From TCS55 sp045569055 (GTDB lineage: Bacteria > Fidelibacterota > Marinisomatia > Marinisomatales > TCS55): a DNA stretch of 64,000 nt. Positions within the stretch are counted from its first letter, which is position 1, and every line of letters begins with the position of its first letter. The translations under genes were made by a program, and so were the position numbers. Location: assembly GCA_045569055.1 (NCBI GenBank), contig JBJKZT010000013.1, forward strand, positions 124,001 to 188,000, given 5' to 3'. Shown piece by piece: positions 45,918 to 55,650 of this stretch. Below the pieces are notes generated by a model. The model did not search any database and had not been told where the DNA came from. It saw nothing but the letters and a program-made list of their open reading frames with translations.

Positions 45918-47744
45918 TTAAGTAGCGTATTTTGCTTTTCTATGATCCGAAGCTCTTTTGTTTGCATCTAATTCCATTTTACGCAATCGTATTGAGTCTG
46001 GAGTAACTTCAACTAGCTCATCTTCAGCAATAAACTCTAAAGATTGATCTAATGATAATTTTTTTGGTGGTCGCAAGACTACAGTTGAATCTGAGGAAGC
46101 TGCTCTCATATTTGTAAGTTTTTTCTCTCTTGTAATATTTACTGAAAGATCTTCTGTCCTATTTCTTTCCCCAATAATCATTCCATCATAGACTTCTGTA
46201 CCAACTTCAATAAACAATTCACCCCTATCCACCATTCCTAAACAGGCATAAGTAGTTACTTTTCCTTTTCGATCAGAAATCATTGCACCACTTATTCGTT
46301 GAGGAATTGGTCCAAACCAGGGTGCATAACCATCAAAAAGCTTATTCATGATGCCAGCACCTTGTGTATCAGTTAAAAATTGACTTCTAAAACCTATTAG
46401 CCCTCTTGAAGGTATAATAAAGTCCATAGAAACTCTTCCATGCCCATGGTTTACTAAATTTTCCATTCTTCCTTTCCGAATAGATAATTTTTCTGTAATT
46501 ACACCCACTTTGTCTTCTGGAATATCAATAAAGACTTTTTCCATTGGCTCCATAGTTTTACCATCTTTTTCATGTGTAATAACACGAGGTTTTGAGACCA
46601 TAAACTCATAACCTTCTCTTCTCATGGTTTCAATTAGCACAGCCATCTGCAACTCTCCTCTTCCACGAACTTCAAAAACATCTGTACGTTGTGTCTTATG
46701 AACTTGTAAAGAAACATTTCCTAATATTTCTCTATCTAAACGTTCGCTTATATTTCTAGAAGTAAGATATTTACCTTCTTTACCAGCAAAAGGTCCATTA
46801 TTTACATAAAACAACATGGAAACAGTTGGTTCATCAATTAAGATTCGCGGTAATGGCTTAGGGTCTTCATTTGATGATATAGTATCACCAATGGTAACAT
46901 TATCAATACCTGCAACTGCAATAATATCACCAGCTTCAAGATTCTCAACTTGAATCTTCTCAAGACCTTTAAAAGTATAAAGTGCAGAGAATTTTTGATT
47001 ATTTCGAATTCCATCTTCTCCACAAAGTGCATAAGATTGATTCATAGATAAAGTACCATGATTTAACCTTCCTATTGCCACCTGCCCTACGTATGAATCA
47101 TAATCTAAATTTGTAACTAAAAATTGAGGAATTTGGCTATCATCGGCTACGGGACCTTCAATATTATTTATTATTGAGTTAAATAAAGGTTTTAGTGATG
47201 ATGAGCCGTCATCTAAATCATCGTGCGCTATACCATCTTTAGCATTAGTATATAGTATTGGAAAATCTATCTGATCATCATTTGCATCAAGGTCAATGAA
47301 TAAATCATAGACTTCATTGACAACTTCATCTATTCTAGCATCAGATCTATCAATTTTATTTATTACAAGAATAACAGGTAAGTTTTTGTCTAGCGTCTTC
47401 TTTAGTACAAATCTTGTTTGAGGTAATGGTCCCTCGCTGGCATCAACTAATAGTAATGCCCCATCAACTAAATTGAGACTTCTTTCTACTTCACCACCAA
47501 AGTCAGCATGTCCAGGTGTATCCATAATATTTATTTTAATACCTTCATAGTCTATAGCTGTATTTTTGGCTGTAATTGTGATTCCACGCTCTTTTTCAAG
47601 GTCCATAGAATCCATGATGCGACTTTCAATTTCTTGATGAGCTTTGAATGTACCCGATTGGTTTAAAAGTCCATCTACAAGAGTAGTTTTACCATGATCT
47701 ACATGTGCAATAATCGCAATATTTCTAAAATTATTTTTTCTCAT
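45918..47744 (-). CDS. typA: Translational GTPase TypA/BipA
   Basis: 608 aa ribosome-associated GTPase used in assembly and stress. G motifs are AHVDHGKTTL, RGITI, DTPGHADFGGEVER and VINKIDR. The EF-G-like domains follow (VRGRGELQMAVLIETMRREGYE; SRGLIGFRSQFLTDT) and a BipA-specific C-terminal domain. Length matches the family. It stands alone; gaps of 98 and 101 nt separate it from neighbours. The downstream gap holds no strong hairpin that I can see. Confidence 0.97.
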   Translation of the reverse strand: MRKNNFRNIAIIAHVDHGKTTLVDGLLNQSGTFKAHQEIESRIMDSMDLEKERGITITAKNTAIDYEGIKINIMDTPGHADFGGEVERSLNLVDGALLLVDASEGPLPQTRFVLKKTLDKNLPVILVINKIDRSDARIDEVVNEVYDLFIDLDANDDQIDFPILYTNAKDGIAHDDLDDGSSSLKPLFNSIINNIEGPVADDSQIPQFLVTNLDYDSYVGQVAIGRLNHGTLSMNQSYALCGEDGIRNNQKFSALYTFKGLEKIQVENLEAGDIIAVAGIDNVTIGDTISSNEDPKPLPRILIDEPTVSMLFYVNNGPFAGKEGKYLTSRNISERLDREILGNVSLQVHKTQRTDVFEVRGRGELQMAVLIETMRREGYEFMVSKPRVITHEKDGKTMEPMEKVFIDIPEDKVGVITEKLSIRKGRMENLVNHGHGRVSMDFIIPSRGLIGFRSQFLTDTQGAGIMNKLFDGYAPWFGPIPQRISGAMISDRKGKVTTYACLGMVDRGELFIEVGTEVYDGMIIGERNRTEDLSVNITREKKLTNMRAASSDSTVVLRPPKKLSLDQSLEFIAEDELVEVTPDSIRLRKMELDANKRASDHRKAKYAT

Positions 47745-47846
47745 TAATTATTATCTTTCAATCAGTGATTTTCACTTCAAATAAAGCTTGGGAACTTCGT
47801 AATTATAAATGATATAATGAATCTAAATAGTCAAATAAAAGATATT

Positions 47847-49097
47847 CTAATATTTGGGTGAATATCTGGAGAAGTCAGGACTAACTGATACTTCTCTTTT
47901 TAATTCATAATCATATATAATTTTACCAAGATTAGCTAAAAATGGAAGCCCTAACTCATAATATTGATATTGATCATCGTTTAAAATTTCATTTTTATTA
48001 ACATAAATAACTGCAGAAAGAAAGAATTCAATGTCATTTACTGTATCGATGATATAAGCATTATCAATTAAAAAACCATATGCCCATCCTACGCTATTAA
48101 AAATTTTAATATTGTCAGGCATTTTTTCTTTTGAATCACCATAAATAAAAAATTTACAGTACCCGTCATAATATTTTGAGTAATCATTATAATTTGGAAA
48201 AATACTTTCTCTAGGCAATTTTTGCATCCATTCATATAAAAAATTATAATCTGATTCACTTAAATTTAATTTTTGATCCTCATTCATTATTGTACCAGGA
48301 AAAATTACTTGTTGAAGAAATTGATGTTGATCAGAAAGTTTAAAGTAATTTTTTTGAGTAAAATCCATAGCACTATTAATTTTTTCACCATTTTTAAGAT
48401 ATGCATTACCAATAAAATTTTCCTTAGTTGATATTTCAAATTTAAGTTTTGAATGTTGCATAGGTTGAATCAATATTTTTTTTCCTAGATTATCATAAAA
48501 ATTAAATGGGTTTGTATATTGATTTTTTTCAAGAGATAAAGGCAGAGATAATCTATGACTTACTCTAAAGTCATCATATCCAATACCCCACATACGTTTA
48601 TTAAGATGTTCTTGACCTAAAAACTCATAAATACGATTAAACGCATCATCATCTGAAATTAATAGAATTTTTTTAATATAATGTGCTATAGATGCTCTTT
48701 TATTTATTGAAGATATATCTTCAATAACTTCAGTCATTCCATCATAACCACCCCCAATGGTTAAATGTGTATTTTTATCAATATTTTGAAAAGAATAAAT
48801 TTTAAGTTTATCTAAAGCCAATACCGCAGAAGGAAATTTGACAGTACTAGCAGGATAAAAATATTCATTTGAATCAGTCCTAAATGTGTATGTGGTAAAT
48901 TTAGGTTTTTGATTGACATCCCTATCAATTTGAGAATATTGTATTTGTATTCGGTACTTTTCAGGGTCAGAAACAATTTCAGGGAAATCATTACCCATTG
49001 AATTAAATATTTTTTCTAGAAGTTGATTATCTGCAGTATTATTAGAACATCCCACCATAAGAAATAATACAGTCCAAAGATTATTATTTTTGAAAAT
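47847..49097 (-). CDS. Class A beta-lactamase-like serine hydrolase lipoprotein, probable non-AUG start
   Basis: The core has SxxK in YPASTVKFPSA, SDDDAFN in place of the SDN loop, and a later GWAYGFL in the place of the KTG box, so it is a divergent member of the beta-lactamase/PBP fold. From ATG 49058 the protein begins MVGCSNN, with no room for a signal peptide. The same frame is open upstream and encodes IFKNNNLWTVLFLMVGC, a good lipoprotein signal, but has no ATG, GTG or TTG. An ATT at 49097 lies just after AGGAG (49102-49106). I annotate that start with caution; the product would be 416 aa. Substrate and any beta-lactam activity are unknown. Confidence 0.6.
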   Translation of the reverse strand: MFKNNNLWTVLFLMVGCSNNTADNQLLEKIFNSMGNDFPEIVSDPEKYRIQIQYSQIDRDVNQKPKFTTYTFRTDSNEYFYPASTVKFPSAVLALDKLKIYSFQNIDKNTHLTIGGGYDGMTEVIEDISSINKRASIAHYIKKILLISDDDAFNRIYEFLGQEHLNKRMWGIGYDDFRVSHRLSLPLSLEKNQYTNPFNFYDNLGKKILIQPMQHSKLKFEISTKENFIGNAYLKNGEKINSAMDFTQKNYFKLSDQHQFLQQVIFPGTIMNEDQKLNLSESDYNFLYEWMQKLPRESIFPNYNDYSKYYDGYCKFFIYGDSKEKMPDNIKIFNSVGWAYGFLIDNAYIIDTVNDIEFFLSAVIYVNKNEILNDDQYQYYELGLPFLANLGKIIYDYELKREVSVSPDFSRYSPKY

Positions 49098-49104
49098 TAT
49101 TCTC

Positions 49105-49866
49105 CTAATAATTAATTAATTCAACTGCTATTAGCCTAATTGCAATTAAGGTAAGAGCAAATTTAAAAAGAATTTGGAATGTTGCTTCTGGAAGTTTCCC
49201 AAGCATTTTTTTCCCAAACTTAGTCCCAAAGTAAACTGAAATAACTAAAGGTAATATAATTTCCCAATCAGTTATATAATTAACATTAAATAAAAATATA
49301 AAAATTGGAATTTTACCAAAATGTCCAAGAGCTTGACACACAGCTTTTGTAGCAATTATTGAATATTTTTTTAAATTGGAATTAATAAATAGAGGAGCGA
49401 TTAAAGGACCAGCGGCACCAACAAAAACAGTTGCTAAACCACTAAGCCCACCCATCCATAAAAAAGCATGCTCTGAGACACTTTTACCTTTTTTACGTAT
49501 ATAGAGAAACCAAATAATATAAATACCAATTAATGGTTTTAAATAATCTATTTGAATTTGATCCGCTGAAGAAACTTTATAAAATTGCATTAAAAAATAA
49601 ATTATTAAAGCAGCAAAAATTAAACCAGGAATAATACCTAAAAAGTATTTCTTAACAATTTTTGTGTCTATGTGTTGGCGATAAACAGTCAATCTTGTAA
49701 CATTGCTTACTAATTGTATAATTCCATGGTATGCAACTACGAGGTAACCTTCTGGCATTATTATTGCCATTACTCCAAGCAATGTGATTCCCCCCCCCAT
49801 TCCAATTATAGCAGACAACATAGAGGTTAAAAAAGCAGCGACAATTAAAGCAAATGATTCGAACAT
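49105..49866 (-). CDS. TauE/SafE-family sulfite exporter-like membrane protein
   Basis: 253 aa, about eight hydrophobic segments. The first helix has the family glycine motif SAIIGMGGGITLL (coded by a run of nine G, frame intact), and a second half-repeat is seen at FVGAAGPLIAPLF. Members export sulfite, sulfoacetate or related anions. The neighbouring serine hydrolase (stop side) does not hint at a substrate. The sulfatase at 44286 could generate sulfate, but a link is speculative. Confidence 0.85.
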   Translation of the reverse strand: MFESFALIVAAFLTSMLSAIIGMGGGITLLGVMAIIMPEGYLVVAYHGIIQLVSNVTRLTVYRQHIDTKIVKKYFLGIIPGLIFAALIIYFLMQFYKVSSADQIQIDYLKPLIGIYIIWFLYIRKKGKSVSEHAFLWMGGLSGLATVFVGAAGPLIAPLFINSNLKKYSIIATKAVCQALGHFGKIPIFIFLFNVNYITDWEIILPLVISVYFGTKFGKKMLGKLPEATFQILFKFALTLIAIRLIAVELINY

Positions 49867-49970
49867 ATTAATTAATTTAAGTTATTTATTATTATAAATG
49901 TTTCATTTGTAGAATTTCAATTAATTTTCCCATATATAATTTAAGATTTAATTTTTATCTTATTTCAAAA

Positions 49971-51452
49971 ATGAAAACTCATCAAAATAAACTTAAAAGA
50001 AGTCTGGGCCTAGTTACACTAATGGCAACTGGGATTTGTTCAATGCTAGGCGCTTCTATAAATGTTGTCCCTTTTATGATTCAACGTAATGTTCCTGGAA
50101 TTGGACCTTATGTTCTACCAGCATTTATTTTTGCTATGATACCAGCTTTATTTGCTGCATTAGCTTATGCTATTCTTTCATCGGCTATGCCAAGAGCAGG
50201 TGGTAGCTATATTTATGCAAGTAGAGGCTTAAATCCTTATTTAGGCTTTATTGCAAGTTTTTCACAATGGTTTGGTCTATCAATCGTCATTGGGGTCATT
50301 GCTTATATTTGTGTTTCTTTTATGCGTGATGTAGCCTTTGCTCTTAATTGGATCAATATTTCAATTTTATTAGAATTACCAGTATTTCGTGTTGGAATTG
50401 GTTTAGCATTAATTTGGTTATTTGTTTTTATAAATATTCAAGGAACGAAATCATATAAACGAACATTGCTTCCAATGATGTATTTAATGTTTGCACTAGG
50501 ATTTATAGTAATTATATCTGGTTTTTATTTTGATAGTGATGACTTTATTCATGCACTGGAGGTGAAAGAAAATAGAAGTTTTAATGTTATAACTAATTCA
50601 AATTTTAATTGGCGTATTTTTCTTTCAGCTGCAGCTTTACTATTTTCAAGCTTTATTGGCTTTGATTCTATTGCACAAGCTGGTAGTGAAGCAAAAAATC
50701 CCTCAAAAAATTTACCAATAGCTATAATTCTAGCTATTACTTGCGTAGGAGCTTTTTATTTTTTATTTACTATAGCTGTTTATAGTACAGTGCCATGGAG
50801 TTTTGTCGCTGAGGAAGCAAATATTAAAGATATTAGTGCTCCAGGATTATTAAGTTATGTGCTGCCATCTTGGTTGGGTGTTGCTATTCTTTTAGGCGCA
50901 GCTATTGCACTTATAAATGATTTACCTGCCATGTTATTATCAGTATCTAGATTAATGTTTGCATGGGCTGAGGATGGTATCTTCCCATCAGTTATCTCCC
51001 GAGTGCATCCAAGAAATTCTTCACCTCATATTTCATTAATTTTTGCAGGAATAATGGCAAGCATAGGGGTTCTTGGCTCACACTTTGCTGGTGACTTTTT
51101 CTTAGGTATAGATATAATGGTTACATCTATGATGATAAATTTTTTACTGATGTGCATAACATTGATTAGTTTTCCTTATGTCAATGAAAAATTAGCTAAT
51201 CAAATAACAGTTATTAGAAATAGAAGCTATCAACTGTTTATCGGTGTTTTAGGAACATTATTATTATTGATGTTCTTAGCTGTACATATATTTAAAGATT
51301 TAACTTCAAATGTTTCTCATTGGTATTTTCATTCAACACCAATTTGGGCTATAGTTATGCTTATTGGTAGCTTAATATTTTTTATAAAGTGGAATCAAAT
51401 TAAGAACGAGAGTAATGCTTATGATCAATTCAAGGAGCTTCCAAAAGAATGA
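49971..51452 (+). CDS. APC-superfamily amino-acid permease
   Basis: 493 aa, about 12 hydrophobic segments. The first helix, LVTLMATGICSMLGASINVVP, and the AGGSYIYASRGLNPYLGF block are typical of the APC amino-acid/polyamine transporters. An acidic, Asp/Glu-containing tail (YDQFKELPKE) is cytoplasmic. Its stop overlaps the next gene's ATG by 4 nt (51449-51452), so it is co-translated with the aldo-keto reductase-Rid fusion. It probably supplies the substrate of that operon. Substrate unknown. Confidence 0.9.
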   Translation: MKTHQNKLKRSLGLVTLMATGICSMLGASINVVPFMIQRNVPGIGPYVLPAFIFAMIPALFAALAYAILSSAMPRAGGSYIYASRGLNPYLGFIASFSQWFGLSIVIGVIAYICVSFMRDVAFALNWINISILLELPVFRVGIGLALIWLFVFINIQGTKSYKRTLLPMMYLMFALGFIVIISGFYFDSDDFIHALEVKENRSFNVITNSNFNWRIFLSAAALLFSSFIGFDSIAQAGSEAKNPSKNLPIAIILAITCVGAFYFLFTIAVYSTVPWSFVAEEANIKDISAPGLLSYVLPSWLGVAILLGAAIALINDLPAMLLSVSRLMFAWAEDGIFPSVISRVHPRNSSPHISLIFAGIMASIGVLGSHFAGDFFLGIDIMVTSMMINFLLMCITLISFPYVNEKLANQITVIRNRSYQLFIGVLGTLLLLMFLAVHIFKDLTSNVSHWYFHSTPIWAIVMLIGSLIFFIKWNQIKNESNAYDQFKELPKE

Positions 51453-52906
51453 GGATATTAACTGAACTTGCACCTGGCTTAAAAATTTCCCGTATAATTA
51501 CAGGATTATGGCAAATCGCAGATATGGAACGAAAAGAGGAACTTGACTCAAAAGAATCTGCGCAAAATTTAATTCCTTACATTAATTCAGAACTTACCAC
51601 ATTCGATATGGCAGATCATTATGGATCAAGCGAGAAAATAATTGGTGAACTAATCAAAAAGTCTCCAAATACTAATATTCAAATATTAACAAAATGGGTT
51701 CCTAAACCAGGCAAAATAAATAAATCAATTGTAAGAGATGCAGTTGAGCTTGCTTTAAAAAGAACAAATAAAAATTCTATTGATCTAATGCAATATCATG
51801 CTTGGCACTATCCTGATTCAAGTTGGTTAGATGCTTTATTTTTTCTTGAAGAACTAAAAAATGAAGGTCTCATAAAACATATTGGAGTTACCAATTTTGA
51901 TTCAGCACATTTACGTATTGCTTGTTCTTCAGGTATTTCAATTATTAGTAATCAAGTGAGTTATTCAATAATAGATCTAAGAGCAAATCAATCAAGCATG
52001 GTTGAGACTTGTAAAGATTACGGAGTCAAATTATTAGCGTATGGAGTACTGATGGGTGGGTTTTTAACAGAAAAATGGTTAAATAAAAAAGAACCTGAAG
52101 CCAGTCAATTAAAGACTTGGTCAGAAATGAAATATAAAAGGTTTATCGATACGGTATGTGGCTGGGATAAATTTCAACTCTTTTTAAATGAATTAAAAAA
52201 AGTTGCGAAAATAAATAATGCATCCATTGCAAATATATGTTCAAGATATGTTTTAGATAATAAAATTGTAGCTGGGATTATCATTGGAGCAAGGGTTGGT
52301 CAAAGAAATCATATACAAAATAATCTTAAAATATTAGATTCTAAAATATCTAATGATAGTATGAAAATATTAGATGAAGAACAAAAAAATATAAATGCCA
52401 TTCCAGGCGGCTGTGGTGATGAATACAGAAAGCCTCCCTTCCTTACTGCATCTGGTGACCTATCACATCATATTGAAGAAATACCAAAAATCTTTAAAGT
52501 AATCGATAATAATAAGCTTATAAAAAAAGTTTCAAGCAATACAGTTTGGGAAAAGCTTGCTAGTTATTCAAGAGCAATTAAATATAAAGATCGCATACTT
52601 GTTTCTGGAACAACTTCGACGTTAGAAGATAAATTAATAGGCGGTGCTGATGCAGCAGCACAAACTCACTTTATAATTGATAAAATTGAAGCATCTATTC
52701 AATCATTAGGTGCCAATTTAAATGATATAATAAAAACTAGAATTTTCATCAAAAATTTAGCAGATTGGGAAAAAGTTGCCAAAGCGCATGGTGAAAGATT
52801 CAAAGGAATAATGCCGGTGAACACTCTTGTCCAGGCAAATTTGATTGGTGATGAATATTTAGTTGAAATTGAAGCTGAAGCAATAATTTCAGATAAACCA
52901 AAATAA
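51449..52906 (+). CDS. Aldo-keto reductase fused to a Rid-like domain
   Basis: 485 aa with two domains. N-terminal (about 1-330) aldo-keto reductase with the tetrad Asp53 (TFDMADHYG), Tyr58, Lys82 (LTKW) and His117 (MQYHAWH), plus the nucleotide region (GIIIGARVGQRNH). C-terminal (about 365-485) Rid/YjgF fold: ILVSGTTSTLED, AAAQTHFIIDKIEASIQSLG and PVNTLVQANLIGDEYLVEIEA. The Rid catalytic Arg (PARS in RidA) is Asn here, so imine deaminase activity is doubtful. The fusion suggests an AKR acting on a carbonyl or imine with a Rid domain as binding partner. Overlaps neighbours on both sides by 1-4 nt. Confidence 0.85.
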   Translation: MRILTELAPGLKISRIITGLWQIADMERKEELDSKESAQNLIPYINSELTTFDMADHYGSSEKIIGELIKKSPNTNIQILTKWVPKPGKINKSIVRDAVELALKRTNKNSIDLMQYHAWHYPDSSWLDALFFLEELKNEGLIKHIGVTNFDSAHLRIACSSGISIISNQVSYSIIDLRANQSSMVETCKDYGVKLLAYGVLMGGFLTEKWLNKKEPEASQLKTWSEMKYKRFIDTVCGWDKFQLFLNELKKVAKINNASIANICSRYVLDNKIVAGIIIGARVGQRNHIQNNLKILDSKISNDSMKILDEEQKNINAIPGGCGDEYRKPPFLTASGDLSHHIEEIPKIFKVIDNNKLIKKVSSNTVWEKLASYSRAIKYKDRILVSGTTSTLEDKLIGGADAAAQTHFIIDKIEASIQSLGANLNDIIKTRIFIKNLADWEKVAKAHGERFKGIMPVNTLVQANLIGDEYLVEIEAEAIISDKPK

Positions 52907-53874
52907 TGTTTATTAAAAAGCCATCTAATTACCATGGTCAGTCAAATAGCAAACCATTTTTTGAAGGCTGGTATCATAAAATGTCAACAAAAAATGGGGA
53001 ATCCATTGTTGCTATACCAGGCATCTATCGAAGTGGCCTAACAGATTTTAAGACTGCATTTTTAATGATTTATAATGGAGAAAGTGGAAAAGTTGAATAC
53101 ATTCCTTTCCCAGCTGAAGAATTTAAATGTCATCCGAATAAGTATGAGTTACACTTAGGAAATAATTTTTTTTCGGAAAAAGAAATAAAATTAGATATCA
53201 AAACGGATTCAATTTTTGTTAAAGGACATGTCACGAATAAAGATATTAAACCATGGCCCATTTCAATTTTGGAACCTGGATGCATGGGTTGGTATGCATA
53301 TTTTCCTATGGAATGTTATCATGGAATATTAAGTATGGACCATAAACTTAATGGTCAAATAAATATAGATGAAAAGTTATATTCATTTGATAATGGCAAG
53401 GGATATATTGAAAAAGATTGGGGTAAAAACTTTCCAAAAAATTGGGTTTGGGCGCAGTCTAATCATTTTGAAAAACCTGATATAAGCCTTTCAGTATCCT
53501 TAGCAACTATTCCTTGGCGTAAATCAGAATTTTCAGGTTTTATTGTTGGCCTTCAAATGAAGGATGTTTTATACAGGTTTACTCCTTACAGGAGATCTAA
53601 AGTAAGTCAAATAAAATATAATGGTGGGAAATTCTCTTGTAAATTTGAACAAAATGATATTGAACTACAAATTGAACTTTATAGAGGTTCAAAAGGCGGT
53701 ATGTTATTTGCACCTGATAAAACTAATATGATAGAAAAAGTAAAAGAATATCTTGATGCAAAAATAAAGTTTAAATTACGAAAAGGAAAAGAAACTATTA
53801 TTGAAGGAAACTCATCAAATGCTGCTTTAGAAATAATAGGTGACACAAAAAGCTTAATAGATAATTTTAAATAA
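52906..53874 (+). CDS. Tocopherol cyclase-like protein
   Basis: 322 aa with the family landmarks FFEGWYHKM near the N-terminus, LEPGCMGWYAYFPMECYHGILSM, GYIEKDWGKNFPKNWVWAQSNHF and FTPYRR. Plant and cyanobacterial tocopherol cyclases close the chromanol ring of vitamin E. Here the rest of that pathway is absent and the gene follows an amino-acid permease and AKR-Rid fusion, sharing base 52906 with the latter (TAATG). A different substrate is likely, probably another lipid or hydrophobic compound. No signal peptide. It is convergent with yaaA, 2 nt away. Confidence 0.8.
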   Translation: MFIKKPSNYHGQSNSKPFFEGWYHKMSTKNGESIVAIPGIYRSGLTDFKTAFLMIYNGESGKVEYIPFPAEEFKCHPNKYELHLGNNFFSEKEIKLDIKTDSIFVKGHVTNKDIKPWPISILEPGCMGWYAYFPMECYHGILSMDHKLNGQINIDEKLYSFDNGKGYIEKDWGKNFPKNWVWAQSNHFEKPDISLSVSLATIPWRKSEFSGFIVGLQMKDVLYRFTPYRRSKVSQIKYNGGKFSCKFEQNDIELQIELYRGSKGGMLFAPDKTNMIEKVKEYLDAKIKFKLRKGKETIIEGNSSNAALEIIGDTKSLIDNFK

Positions 53875-53876
53875 CC

Positions 53877-54650
53877 TTAAGGTTGGTTGCGAGTGAATAC
53901 TGGTGAATTCATGCTGGAGATTGATTTATCATAGCTGTAACCTCCATAATTAAAATCTAGTATATCTTCAGGTTTATTAATCTGATTTTCAATAATAAAT
54001 CTTGCCATCATTCCACGTGCTTTTTTTGCGAAAATTGATATAATCCGTACTTTTCCATTTTTAATCTCTTTAAAAACTGGGGTAATTACTTCAGCAGACA
54101 AAGCTTCATTGTTTACTGATTTAAAATATTCAACTGAAGCACAGTTTATTATACATCTTTCATCATGGCTATCTAACTCAAGACTTAGAGTTTTTGATAA
54201 CTCATTACCCCAAAAGTCATAAAGGTTGTCGCCATTATCATTTTTTAATTTTGTTCCCATTTCTAAACGATAAGGCATAATCAAATCAAGAGGCTTTAAT
54301 AGTCCATAGAGGCCAGATAAAATACGCGAATGGTCTTGCGCAAATAATATATTATCTTCAGTTAAAGTATCTGCATCTAGACCAGAATAAGTATCACCTT
54401 GAAAAGTAAATATCGCCTGACGTGAATTAACATTTGAAAAAGGTCTTTCCCAATTTTGGAAGCGTTCCCAATTTAATAAAGAGAGATTTTCACTAATACC
54501 CATTACATCCATTAAAATTGGAGGTTCAAAACTTTTAAGAATTGAAATCAGTTTTTCAGAATGATTTAAATATTTAGGTTGAGTGAAATTGAATTCGTGT
54601 CCAAAACAATCTTTAGATAATTTCTTGGCTGGTGATAAAATAGTAATCAT
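53877..54650 (-). CDS. yaaA: Peroxide stress protein YaaA (DUF328)
   Basis: 257 aa. Starts MITILSPAKKLSKD, the family N-terminus, with later blocks RFQNWERPFSN, FTFQGDTYSGLDADTL and SGLYGLLKPLDLIMPYRLEMG. YaaA lowers intracellular free iron and protects DNA under H2O2 (E. coli knowledge). FAKKARGMMARFI near the end is conserved. It is 19 nt after the DoxX-like gene. Confidence 0.93.
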   Translation of the reverse strand: MITILSPAKKLSKDCFGHEFNFTQPKYLNHSEKLISILKSFEPPILMDVMGISENLSLLNWERFQNWERPFSNVNSRQAIFTFQGDTYSGLDADTLTEDNILFAQDHSRILSGLYGLLKPLDLIMPYRLEMGTKLKNDNGDNLYDFWGNELSKTLSLELDSHDERCIINCASVEYFKSVNNEALSAEVITPVFKEIKNGKVRIISIFAKKARGMMARFIIENQINKPEDILDFNYGGYSYDKSISSMNSPVFTRNQP

Positions 54651-54669
54651 AATTAGAGTTATTCTTATT

Positions 54670-55002
54670 TTAGTAAGTTAAATAAAAAATTAATCCATTC
54701 ATAAAAATTTGCGTTAATGCCGGTAAAGCATCACTTAAGCTATTCTTAACTTTGATGTGAGTACCAACTGCTGCAAGCATTAATGTGATCAGCCCTGCAG
54801 CGCCAAATAAAATGATAAGATTATCATTCCAAAGTAACATTATGCCAAAAGTAAGTTTTAGTATACCTACCGAATCTCTTAGCCAATCTGGATAATTATA
54901 TTTTTTAAATTCTTCAACTATATTATCATATCTGATTACCCAAACAAAGAATATTGAGCTTGCGACAAGAATTTTAAGAATGATTAGTATGTATTGTTCC
55001 AT
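54670..55002 (-). CDS. DoxX-like small membrane protein
   Basis: 110 aa, four hydrophobic segments, the DoxX-like family size. YNYPDWLRDSVGILKLTFG and LLWNDNLIILFGAAGLITLMLAA are in line with DoxX-like proteins, which often have roles in oxidative-stress or membrane redox context. The first segment begins ILIILKILVASSIFFVW. It precedes yaaA, in keeping with an oxidative-stress connection, which is inference. Confidence 0.75.
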   Translation of the reverse strand: MEQYILIILKILVASSIFFVWVIRYDNIVEEFKKYNYPDWLRDSVGILKLTFGIMLLWNDNLIILFGAAGLITLMLAAVGTHIKVKNSLSDALPALTQIFMNGLIFYLTY

Positions 55003-55056
55003 AAGTCTTTTCCAATTATTATTTAAAAATTATTAAAATTTCTGAATTTAATTTAG

Positions 55057-55641
55057 CTATGATTCAAAATGAGAAGCATCAGGAATTGAAACCTGATTCT
55101 TTAATATTTTATCAAAAATACTATCAAGTATTTTTAAACGATCAGATTCTGAATTAGTTGAAATGAGCATTAACTCAAATTCTGATGGAAGGCTTATACC
55201 TTCGAGTAACTCAAATGAAACAATCTTTTTTAAATGACTATCTAAATTTGAAGTTATTCCTAACATCAATAGTATTTTTAAATATTTATCTTTTAAAATT
55301 TCAAATTTATCTGAATTTATATCGTTTTTACTTTCACTGAATTTTACTTCACCAATTAACAATTCACCATCAAGAAGTTGCGAATTAAGTTTAAAAATAT
55401 TTTTTCCTTTAGTGATGATATCCATTCTACCATCTGGATATTTTTTTACTACTTCTAGTACGTTCATCGAACAACCATATTCAGCCAAGGTATTGTTGTT
55501 TTGATAAACAATACCAAATTCACTTTTATTATTTAAGCACTCCGAAATTAAAACCTTATAGCGTTCTTCAAAAATATGTAGTGGAACAATTTTTGTAGGA
55601 AATGTAACTAGACTAAGTGGAAATAGCTTGATATGATTCAT
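55057..55641 (-). CDS. LON substrate-binding domain protein (PF02190-like)
   Basis: 194 aa consisting of a LON N-terminal domain without ATPase or protease parts. FPLSLVTFPTKIVPLHIFEERYKVLI is the hallmark (L-F-P-L-x3-FP-G-x2-L-x-L-xIFExRY type). Such stand-alone proteins are common in marine bacteria; their function is not established. The following gene (DoxX-like) is 54 nt away; the upstream Rieske gene ends 9 nt before. Confidence 0.85.
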   Translation of the reverse strand: MNHIKLFPLSLVTFPTKIVPLHIFEERYKVLISECLNNKSEFGIVYQNNNTLAEYGCSMNVLEVVKKYPDGRMDIITKGKNIFKLNSQLLDGELLIGEVKFSESKNDINSDKFEILKDKYLKILLMLGITSNLDSHLKKIVSFELLEGISLPSEFELMLISTNSESDRLKILDSIFDKILKNQVSIPDASHFES

Positions 55642-55650
55642 TATATAAAT

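Noticed and set aside
49785..49802. Run of nine C (G9 on the coding strand) in the TauE-like gene, suspected as another frame error
   Set aside because: The frame reads through it correctly into the expected GMGGGITLL motif, so no correction is needed.
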